From: Streptococcus gwangjuense
GTDB lineage: Bacteria > Bacillota > Bacilli > Lactobacillales > Streptococcaceae
Direction: 5' to 3'
DNA length: 64,000 nt
Assembly (NCBI RefSeq): GCF_003627155.1
Contig: NZ_CP032621.1
Location: forward strand, 1,654,501 to 1,718,500
Shown here: positions 36,143 through 42,377 of the stretch, one piece after another
Layout of the letters: the number at the start of each line of letters is the position of its first letter
How positions within the stretch are numbered: the first letter of the stretch is position 1
The notes under the pieces: model-generated
Told to the model about the DNA's origin: nothing
What the model saw: the letters and a program-made list of their open reading frames with translations, nothing else
Database searches by the model: none
Made by a program: the position numbers and the translations under genes

Positions 36143-36395
36143 AAGAGACCATTACGATAGCTTTTTAGAAAATGGTAAGTAGCCTTTTCTGTCTCTTTAA
36201 TTCTCATGATTTGATTTCTTATACTCAATGAAAATCAAAATGCAAACTAGGAAGCTAGCCGCAGGCTGTGCTCGAGTTCAGCAGGCAAGAAATTAGCACG
36301 GTCAAACGTCCTTTTTTATTACCTAATAATACTATCATACCACATCTAGAAAACACACTAAATTATTAGTAATCCCCATCGATTTGCAGTATAAT
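36143..36395. other. Intergenic: phage-like relic, BOX fragment and promoter
   Basis: The reverse strand at about 36125-36175 encodes FLKSYRNGLLLIEY, close to FAKSYRGGVLLVYEQT at about 37370-37440, so both look like 3' ends of the same lost gene type. A BOX-element fragment lies at 36219-36265, and TATAAT at 36390-36395 may drive the CPCC genes. Confidence 0.45.
36219..36265 (+). repeat. Partial BOX element (boxA end)
   Basis: ATACTCAATGAAAATCAAA followed by AACTAGGAAGCTAGCCGCAG: the typical start of pneumococcal BOX elements. The boxB/boxC part is missing, so it is a truncated copy. Confidence 0.75.
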
Positions 36396-36468
36396 GATGG
36401 AAAGGTGGGTTGATACTCACGGTTCACTAAAAAGACTGGTTTGGCGAGTTTATGGAGGAGGGATTTAT

Positions 36469-36837
36469 ATGGATAGATCAAAAAAAACTTGGGTTATTGA
36501 TGGATATTTATGGTTAAATTGCCCTGTTTGCGGAACTGAAGTTATGGACTATGATATCTGTGACGTCTGTCGTTGGCAAAATACAGGTATTATAAATATT
36601 GACGGTGGCCCAAATAAATTGACTCTAGCCGAAGCCAAAGAAGCTTACGCAAGGAGAAAAATCGTAAAAATTCTAGAATTTGATACAGTGTTGTTAAAAA
36701 ACGGTCAAATGGCGACAATTGTCGAAAAGTTAAGTGAAGATACTTTTATTGCTGACATAGGTGATTCACCCAAAGACTGGGATACCATAACAATCACAAT
36801 CAATGATATTGAAAAAGTAGTGTATAGAAATAGCTAA
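36469..36837 (+). CDS. Cysteine-rich CPCC-type protein with C-terminal extension
   Basis: 122 residues from ATG 36469 (GGAGGAGGG 6 bases upstream); an in-frame ATG at 36394 has no ribosome site. N-terminal zinc-ribbon-like module CPVCGTEVMDYDICDVCRWQ, then GGPNKLTLAEAKEAYA, as in the Cys-rich CPCC family common in polymorphic-toxin immunity loci. The C-terminal 60 residues (FDTVLLKNGQMATIVEKLSE) form a small beta domain resembling DUF4926-type proteins. Fusion of the two is an inference by eye. Confidence 0.7.
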   Translation: MDRSKKTWVIDGYLWLNCPVCGTEVMDYDICDVCRWQNTGIINIDGGPNKLTLAEAKEAYARRKIVKILEFDTVLLKNGQMATIVEKLSEDTFIADIGDSPKDWDTITITINDIEKVVYRNS

Positions 36838-36868
36838 TATATTTGTATAGTATTGAGAGTAACCTTAA

Positions 36869-37078
36869 ATGAATAAGACTGGAAAAGAGAATTTGATAAT
36901 CATTGATGGTCGAGAATATGTCCATTGTCCAGTATGTGGTACTATTACAGCAGTGTATGACATCTGTGACGTCTGTCAGTGGCAAAACACAGGAGAAACT
37001 AATATAGATGGTGGCCCTAATGAAATGACCCTTGCGGAGGCTAAAGAAGCTTATGTTAATGGAATTCCAATAATATAA
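36869..37078 (+). CDS. Cysteine-rich CPCC-type protein, short paralogue
   Basis: 69 residues: HCPVCGTITAVYDICDVCQW, GGPNEMTLAEAKEAYVNG. Close paralogue of the N-terminal module of the preceding gene, at DNA level too, so one arose by duplication. Four cysteines in two CxxC pairs suggest a zinc site. Function unknown; immunity role inferred from family context. Confidence 0.7.
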   Translation: MNKTGKENLIIIDGREYVHCPVCGTITAVYDICDVCQWQNTGETNIDGGPNEMTLAEAKEAYVNGIPII

Positions 37079-37108
37079 CAGAGTATAGTAACACGAAAGG
37101 AGAGACTG

Positions 37109-37324
37109 ATGGAACTTAGAAGATTTAATAACAAGGTTGTCAGAATCACCGATATTGATGGCCAAATATTTGAAGGTGTAGCTCTTTACGAAGACAAAGA
37201 TGTCCACGATGAAGAACTTGATGGGTTATCCGTTAATTCTGGAACCAGGTGGACTAAACTCTTTGAAGATGAAATAAAGGAAATTGAAATTACTGAAAAA
37301 ATCAACCAATCAAAAAGCCCCTAG
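37109..37324 (+). CDS. Small Sm-like/LSM-type hypothetical protein
   Basis: 71 residues. MELRRFNNKVVRITDIDGQI FEGVALY resembles the Sm1 motif of small LSM-like beta barrels (a strand, DG turn, strand), followed by an acidic segment. AAAGGAGAG precedes the ATG. Followed by a hairpin that overlaps the stop. Its family is often seen next to CPCC and Imm genes; role unknown. Confidence 0.65.
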   Translation: MELRRFNNKVVRITDIDGQIFEGVALYEDKDVHDEELDGLSVNSGTRWTKLFEDEIKEIEITEKINQSKSP

Positions 37325-37350
37325 ATTCGTTTCTAAAGGCTTCTAATTAG
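37312..37350 (+). terminator. Hairpin after the LSM-like gene
   Basis: AAGCCCCTAGA TTCG TTTCTAAAGGCTT, an imperfect stem overlapping the stop codon; no strong T-run. Confidence 0.5.
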
Positions 37351-37645
37351 GTCTGTGTTATGTTTGTTCATATACCAACAAAACACCACCACGGTAGCTT
37401 TTAGCGAAGTCTAGCAGTATCTCAGCCTTGAGGCGTTCATACTCAGCTTTATCATGCCCAGCGTCTCATATAACTGAAATAGCTTTAATCTATCTATAAA
37501 TCGTCTTGCGAATATCTCACGTCCTACATCATACAATCACTTATCTTCAATTCTAAGTCTAGTCTCTGAATTGCTTTTTCAAAATTTTTAATGCTTTTTA
37601 GTTTCTTTTCTACTTGGTTAGTGGTCACACTGGTATTCCTTATAG
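37351..37645. other. Relic sequence, no intact gene
   Basis: The reverse strand encodes a broken frame (HDKAEYERLKAEILLDF, then AKSYRGGVLLVYEQT and stop), probably the end of a lost phage or element gene. The rest shows no frame, promoter or RNA I can support. Confidence 0.45.
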
Positions 37646-37774
37646 TATAATTAGTTTAAAGAGAAGTGAGGTAGAAATGATAGTGTCGCTACGCAACTTC
37701 ATAGTTTGAGATGACGGGACAGGCACACCGTCCACTACTCTTGAGCGCTTAGATTATTCTAGGTGCTTTTTTTG
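37646..37774 (+). ncRNA. Candidate small RNA upstream of the integrase fragment
   Basis: TATAAT at 37646-37651 with no good -35; the RNA would run from about 37658. Contains GACGG-CCGTC hairpin (37712-37731) and ends in a 10-bp terminator stem (AGCGCTTAGA with TCTAGGTGCT, 37744-37767) plus seven T. No protein frame. Confidence 0.55.
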
Positions 37775-37876
37775 CATTTTCTCGGTGTTCGCTCTTGGTT
37801 CAAGTCCATTCTCCATACCATTTGGTAAGGAATTAAGAGACATTTTTATCTCTTCTATCTCCTTGTCATTCTGCTA

Positions 37877-38272
37877 GCAACTAAGGCAAGTTATCGCACA
37901 ATTGATATTGACCCACAAACTATAGAGGTCTTAAAAGTGTATCAAAAAAGACAAAGGCAAGAAGCTTGGAAACTTGGTCGAACTGAAACTGTTGTCTTCT
38001 CAGATTTTATTCATAAATACCCAAACAATAAAACACTATCAACTCGTTTAAATACACGTTTCAAACATGCTGGTGTACCTAATATTGGATTCCACGGTTT
38101 TAGACACACACACGCTAGTCTTTTGCTAAACTCTGGAATACCATATAAAGAATTACAACACCGTCTAGGTCATTCTACACTAGCTATGACTATGGACACT
38201 TACAGTCATCTCTCCAAAGAAAAAGCAAAAACAGCCGTCTCATTTTATGAGAAAGCTGTAAGTTCTTTGTGA
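37877..38272 (+). pseudogene. Tyrosine-recombinase integrase, 5'-truncated
   Basis: Only the catalytic half remains (about 131 codons): in frame from about 37877, ATKASYRTIDIDPQTIEVLK, then HGFRHTHASLLLNSGIPYK (HxxR), LGHSTLAMTMDTYSH (second His, nucleophile Tyr). The N-terminal DNA-binding domains and the first catalytic Arg are missing, and 37780-37870 is unrelated, so the protein cannot be active alone. The direct repeat at 38293 starts 20 bases after its stop, as in phage or island int-att pairs. Confidence 0.85.
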
Positions 38273-38292
38273 AGGGGGACAAAAAGGGGGAC

Positions 38293-38332
38293 AAACCCAG
38301 AAATCAACGTTTTAAGACAAAGCAAAAAGCCC
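38293..38332. repeat. 40-bp direct repeat, putative att site (right)
   Basis: Matches 34545-34584 with one mismatch. Contains the start of a hairpin (AAAGCC CACTGTTGTA GGCTTT, 38326-38347) that would terminate the integrase transcript. Confidence 0.8.
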
Positions 38333-38363
38333 ACTGTTGTAGGCTTTCTGTAAGATATATCTT

Positions 38364-38371
38364 AAAATTAA
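38364..38371. repeat. Target-site duplication of IS, left
   Basis: AAAATTAA; repeated exactly at 39785-39792. Confidence 0.9.
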
Positions 38372-39784
38372 GGCTCTATAATATTTGTAGTGGGTACCCC
38401 CTATAGATATTATGGAGCCTATTTTGTTGTAGAAAAAAAGTCCCATAAGATCTATAATGAAAAGTGACCAAACAACTCATTAGAAAGATTCATATGGAAC
38501 AATTACATTTTATCACAAAACTACTCGATATCAAAGACCCTAATGTCCAATTTATGGATATCATCAATAGGGATACTCACAAAGAAATCATCGCTAAACT
38601 AGATTATGAGGCACCATCTTGCCCTGATTGCGGAAGTCAAATGAAGAAATATGACTTCCAAAAACCATCGAAAATTCCTTACCTTGAAACAACTGGTATG
38701 CCTACCAGAATCCTCCTTAAAAAGCGTCGTTTCAAGTGCTATCATTGCTCTAAAATGATGGTCGCTGAGACTTCTATCGTCAAGAAAAATCATCAAATCC
38801 CTCGTATTATCAACCAAAAAATTGCGCAAAAGTTAATTGAAAAGACTTCTATGACTGACATTGCCCATCAGCTTTCCATTTCAACTTCAACTGTCATTCG
38901 TAAACTGAATGATTTTCACTTTAAGCATAACTTTAGCCAACTTCCTGAGATTATGTCCTGGGACGAGTATGCCTTTACCAAGGGAAAAATGAGTTTCATT
39001 GCACAAGACTTTGATAATCTCAACATTATCACCGTTCTTGAAGGTAGAACACAAGCTATCATCCGAAATCACTTTCTGCGCTACGATAGAGCCGTTCGTT
39101 GTCAGGTGAAAATCATTACGATGGATATGTTTAGCCCCTACTACGATATTGCCAGGAAACTTTTTCCTAACGCTAAAATCGTTCTCGACCGCTTTCACAT
39201 TGTCCAACATCTCAGCCGTGCTATGAGTCGTGTCCGTGTCCAAATCATGAATCAATTTGAGCGAAAATCTCATGAATATAAGACCATCAAACGTTACTGG
39301 AAGCTCATTCAACAGGATAGTCGTAAACTGAGTGATAAACGTTTTTATCGCCCTACTTTTCGCATGCACTTAACAAATAAAGAAATTCTAGACAAGCTTT
39401 TGAGCTATTCAGAAGAGTTGAAACACCACTACAATCTCTATCAACTCTTACTTTTTCACTTTCAGAACGAGGAACCTGACAAATTCTTCGGACTTATTGA
39501 GGACAATCTAAAGCAGGTTCATCCTCTTTTTCAGACTGTCTTTAAAACCTTCCTCAAGGATAAAGAAAAGATTGTCAACGCCCTTCAACTACCCTATTCC
39601 AACGCCAAATTGGAAGCGACCAATAATCTCATCAAACTTATCAAGCGAAATGCCTTTGGTTTTCGGAACTTTGAAAACTTCAAAAAACGGATTTTTATCG
39701 CTCTCAATATCAAAAAAGAAAGGACGAAATGTGTCCTTTCTCGATCTTAGCTTTTCTTCAACCCACTACAGTTGACAAAGAGCC
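38372..39784 (+). mobile_element. ISL3-family insertion sequence (IS1167-like), complete
   Basis: 1413 bp. Left end GGCTCTATAATATTTGTAG, TGGGT; right end on the reverse strand GGCTCTTTGTCAACTGTAG, TGGGT: imperfect terminal inverted repeats. Perfect 8-bp target duplication AAAATTAA on both sides, typical of ISL3. Intact transposase inside. The right duplication covers the stop codon of rpsD. Confidence 0.92.
38494..39750 (+). CDS. ISL3-family transposase
   Basis: 418 residues from ATG 38494; a GTG at 38464 would add ten. N-terminal zinc finger (CPDCGSQ and CYHC), helix-turn-helix (TDIAHQLSISTSTVIRKL), then DDE catalytic domain: SWDEYAF, ITMDMFSPYYD and KLEATNNLIK give the three acidic residues. 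Full length with no stops, so possibly active. Confidence 0.94.
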   Translation: MEQLHFITKLLDIKDPNVQFMDIINRDTHKEIIAKLDYEAPSCPDCGSQMKKYDFQKPSKIPYLETTGMPTRILLKKRRFKCYHCSKMMVAETSIVKKNHQIPRIINQKIAQKLIEKTSMTDIAHQLSISTSTVIRKLNDFHFKHNFSQLPEIMSWDEYAFTKGKMSFIAQDFDNLNIITVLEGRTQAIIRNHFLRYDRAVRCQVKIITMDMFSPYYDIARKLFPNAKIVLDRFHIVQHLSRAMSRVRVQIMNQFERKSHEYKTIKRYWKLIQQDSRKLSDKRFYRPTFRMHLTNKEILDKLLSYSEELKHHYNLYQLLLFHFQNEEPDKFFGLIEDNLKQVHPLFQTVFKTFLKDKEKIVNALQLPYSNAKLEATNNLIKLIKRNAFGFRNFENFKKRIFIALNIKKERTKCVLSRS

Positions 39785-39792
39785 AAAATTAA
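39785..39792. repeat. Target-site duplication of IS, right (overlaps rpsD stop)
   Basis: AAAATTAA; the TTA at 39789-39791 is the reverse-strand TAA stop of rpsD. Confidence 0.9.
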
Positions 39793-40400
39793 AGCATTTT
39801 GTTGTAGAATTCAACGACAAGTGCTTCGTTGATTTCTGGGTTGATTTCGTCGCGTTCTGGTAAGCGAGTCAATGAACCTTCCAATTTTTCAGCGTCGAAT
39901 GATACGAATGCTGGACGTCCAAGGGTAGCTTCTACTGCTTCAAGGATTGCTGGAACTTTCAATGATTTCTCACGAACTGAGATCACTTGACCTGGAGTTA
40001 CGCGGTATGATGGGATATCAACGCGTTTTCCGTCAACAAGGATGTGACCGTGGTTTACGAATTGACGAGCTTGACGACGAGTAGTCGCAAGACCAAGACG
40101 GTAAACAACGTTATCCAAACGGCGTTCCAAAAGAAGCATGAAGTTGAAACCTAGGATTCCGCCTTTGATTTTTGTAGCTTGTACGAACAAGTTACGGAAT
40201 TGTTTTTCACCTACACCGTAAGTGAAACGAAGTTTTTGTTTTTCAGCCAATTGCAAACCGTATTCTGACAATTTAGAACGGTTGTTTGGTCCGTGTTGTC
40301 CTGGTACGTAGTTACGACGTGCCAATTCTTTACCTGTACCTGTAAGTGAAAGGCCAAGGCGACGAGCTTGTTTCCAAGATGGTCCTGTATAACGTGACAT
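39789..40400 (-). CDS. rpsD: Ribosomal protein uS4
   Basis: 203 residues. Primary 16S-binding protein of the 30S subunit. S4 RNA-binding domain [20 protein letters not shown] and the conserved N-terminus [18 protein letters not shown] are present; all 203 residues remain. The ISL3 element has inserted exactly at the stop, which the target duplication restores, but the native terminator is displaced, so transcripts would enter the IS antisense to its transposase. In S. pneumoniae rpsD is next to the two-component/pavB cluster (from memory); here 10.6 kb of foreign DNA lies between. Confidence 0.97.
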   Translation of the reverse strand: MSRYTGPSWKQARRLGLSLTGTGKELARRNYVPGQHGPNNRSKLSEYGLQLAEKQKLRFTYGVGEKQFRNLFVQATKIKGGILGFNFMLLLERRLDNVVYRLGLATTRRQARQFVNHGHILVDGKRVDIPSYRVTPGQVISVREKSLKVPAILEAVEATLGRPAFVSFDAEKLEGSLTRLPERDEINPEINEALVVEFYNKML

Positions 40401-40553
40401 GTGAATGCCCTCCTGATATAAATAATATTTCGGTGGAAATAGTCACTTAGAAAGCCCTGATTCGTGCAGATGCCCTTCGCCTAAACAGCCAAGGTTACTT
40501 ATCATAAGACACCTGTTGACGAGCTTCATGCTTTCCTGCTGATATTTCACACA
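40401..40553 (-). promoter_or_regulatory. rpsD leader, probable S4 autoregulatory element
   Basis: About 150 nt between the predicted start and the rpsD ATG, with potential for several helices (for example TTGGCTG, GGCGAAGGGC and GCACGAATCAGG). Firmicute rpsD mRNAs carry an S4-binding leader; I assign it by position and length, not by a covariance match. Confidence 0.55.
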
Positions 40554-40559
40554 AAATCC

Positions 40560-40588
40560 ATTTTACCATGAATGGCTAGATTTGTAAA
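40560..40588 (-). promoter_or_regulatory. rpsD promoter
   Basis: Reverse strand TTTACA (40588-40583), 17 bases, TAAAAT (40565-40560). Confidence 0.8.
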
Positions 40589-40692
40589 GGGGTTTTAAGC
40601 TTTAGTAAGTGGTAAAATTTTTTAGAAAACCTCAAACCCTATGAGAGAGACCCCCAAGCAAGAAAAAAACTAGGATTTCCCTTGTCCCAGTC

Positions 40693-40818
40693 TTGACATT
40701 CTGCTCATTATGCTTTAACATAGAGTATGTAGACTGAGTAAGTTGGGGAAATAAAATTTCTTCTTTCGGTTTTTACTTACTCGGTGCCGTAAGGATTGCA
40801 GTCCTTACGGCTTTTTTA
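40693..40818 (+). ncRNA. Candidate small RNA, about 91 nt, with promoter and terminator
   Basis: TTGACA (40693-40698), 17 bases, TAACAT (40716-40721), start near 40728. An 11-bp helix (ACTGAGTAAGT 40733-40743 with ACTTACTCGGT 40775-40785) encloses a small GAAAT-ATTTC hairpin, and a 10-bp terminator stem (GCCGTAAGGA/TCCTTACGGC, 40786-40811) ends in seven T. No ribosome site or frame. Divergent from rpsD. Class not recognised; no CiaR-type repeat is present. Confidence 0.75.
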
Positions 40819-40879
40819 TTTGCTTAAATTTGATATCATTATAGCACGTTTCATCCCCTGGTGCAACTATTTCTAAATA

Positions 40880-42190
40880 TCAGGGTTTAAATTTCTTCCA
40901 GGTAATTTTCCCAGTTGGCATATATTGACTTGTTTTTTTGGACTCTAAGCGTCTAACCTCCCCACCAGATAGCCCTCTTTGCTCTTGAATTTGATCATAG
41001 TCAACAATCCAAGACCCCAATAATAATTCCCGAAGTTCGTCTTTATCAGCCAAGAGTATCATTTTACTCATTGCTTCTGCTCCTTTTTCTGTCCAATATT
41101 TTCCACCTCTCTTCATACGGTAAGTAATTTTACGATGCTGACTTTCCATTATACCTATTCCAGAATGCGAAAGGCCTCTCAATTCTGCAGGCTTGGTATA
41201 TTGAAAATTTTGAAGAAGGCGCCGTTTAAATTTATAGAACTGTTCTATCTCTTCCTGATTCTCTATTAAAGCCTCTGTCGTATCTAAAACACTACGTAAT
41301 AAACTTTTATCATGCCTTTGAATCGCTTGAAATGCTTTTTCTAAAAGCTCTGATGGATAAGAATTGAAAAAGCTCTTTAAACTATGATTAAGATGATATT
41401 CGTCCCAAAAATGCTCATGGCGACTTACTCTGAGTATCTTTGCCATTTCTTTAAAGACATACGGTGTATAGCCATGCCCTCCATCTGAATTAGTGACAAA
41501 AATAGTTTCTTTACTAATCTCGAAAGTATTAGTTAAATAGTCTATTACCTGCTCTCTCACTAAACGATTTTTGGGTGAAATAAATTCCTTTTTGTTTTGC
41601 AGTTCAAATCTCTTACTCCCTATCTTTTTGCTTCCTGTATGTACGACAAAATGAGAAAGATCTATACGGCGATTATTTAGATTTTTATCACTTGATTTTA
41701 CCATTACACCATCTCCCTCTACGTAGATGACATCTACTTTCTCTTTTATTTCGTTTGATTCTTGATAAGACTGGTAACTTTCCTGTTTCTTCAACAAATC
41801 AGCGCATAGTTTAACTGCCTTAACGACTGTAGGTTTTGTAATTACAATATTATAAGTCATTTCAATCACTTGTATCACTTTTCCATAAGACATCATAGTA
41901 GATAATTTAGCTATTTGGTACATAAATTCTCTGGAATATCTAGTATTTCTCTCTAAACCCAATTTATCATCAACAGGAATTATCCAGTTATCTCCTTTTT
42001 TCCAACGCCTTCTCCTAAAAGTAAATTCCCCAAATGTAAAAGCTACTGTTCGCTCCATTGAATGAATACAGGTATAACCTCTTCGCTTCATGATAGGCAC
42101 TTGTGAATCATCATAAGATTTTATCCAATTTAAAAAATCTTTACCGCTACTCTCTAATAAATTCTCCTTGAATAAACGTTCATCTAGCAC
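40880..42190 (-). CDS. ISLre2/UPF0236-family transposase-like protein
   Basis: 436 residues from GTG 42190, nine bases after AAAGGAGG; the TTG at 42199 abuts that site and cannot serve. UPF0236 marks: MKRRGYTCIHSMERTVAFTF, DVIYVEGDGVMVKS, NSDGGHGYTPYVFKEMAK and LSHSGIGIMESQHRKITYRM. These proteins are transposases of ISLre2 elements. I do not see matching terminal repeats around it, so this may be a decayed or domesticated copy. A 9-bp inverted repeat (GTACAATAG/CTATTGTAC, 42209-42228) lies upstream. Confidence 0.8.
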   Translation of the reverse strand: MLDERLFKENLLESSGKDFLNWIKSYDDSQVPIMKRRGYTCIHSMERTVAFTFGEFTFRRRRWKKGDNWIIPVDDKLGLERNTRYSREFMYQIAKLSTMMSYGKVIQVIEMTYNIVITKPTVVKAVKLCADLLKKQESYQSYQESNEIKEKVDVIYVEGDGVMVKSSDKNLNNRRIDLSHFVVHTGSKKIGSKRFELQNKKEFISPKNRLVREQVIDYLTNTFEISKETIFVTNSDGGHGYTPYVFKEMAKILRVSRHEHFWDEYHLNHSLKSFFNSYPSELLEKAFQAIQRHDKSLLRSVLDTTEALIENQEEIEQFYKFKRRLLQNFQYTKPAELRGLSHSGIGIMESQHRKITYRMKRGGKYWTEKGAEAMSKMILLADKDELRELLLGSWIVDYDQIQEQRGLSGGEVRRLESKKTSQYMPTGKITWKKFKP

Positions 42191-42208
42191 CTGCCACAAC
42201 CTCCTTTA

Positions 42209-42228
42209 GTACAATAGAGCTATTGTAC
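42209..42228. promoter_or_regulatory. Inverted repeat upstream of ISLre2-like gene
   Basis: GTACAATAG AG CTATTGTAC, placed just upstream of the ribosome site; could be an operator or a decayed IS end. Confidence 0.5.
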
Positions 42229-42273
42229 AAGTCAGGTAGAACTTTAGGCAAATTTATTTTAATTCTACAAAAA

Positions 42274-42295
42274 ACTCCTGATATAAATCAGGAGT
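42274..42295 (-). terminator. Terminator after the TrbL-like gene
   Basis: ACTCCTGAT ATAA ATCAGGAGT; TTTTTTG follows on the reverse strand. Confidence 0.8.
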
Positions 42296-42377
42296 TAAAG
42301 ATATAGGTACAAACTATTAAATCTAACAAACAAATACAATGTTAGTAGTTTGCCATTTTTTCAAAAAAACGTCAACA

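Noticed and set aside
36800..37207. 135-aa reverse ORF
   Set aside because: Lies antisense to two well-supported forward genes (CPCC paralogue and LSM-like), has no ribosome site and a low-complexity Ile/Tyr/Ser-rich composition.
37790..37820. GGTTCAAGTCC followed by CCATACCA, resembling a tRNA T-arm and CCA end
   Set aside because: The flanking 5-base stems do not pair and no acceptor or anticodon arm is found upstream, so no tRNA or tmRNA is called.
34545..38332. CRISPR or CRISPR-like array
   Set aside because: Only two copies of the 40-bp repeat, 3.7 kb apart, with genes between; no short regularly spaced repeats were found in the window.
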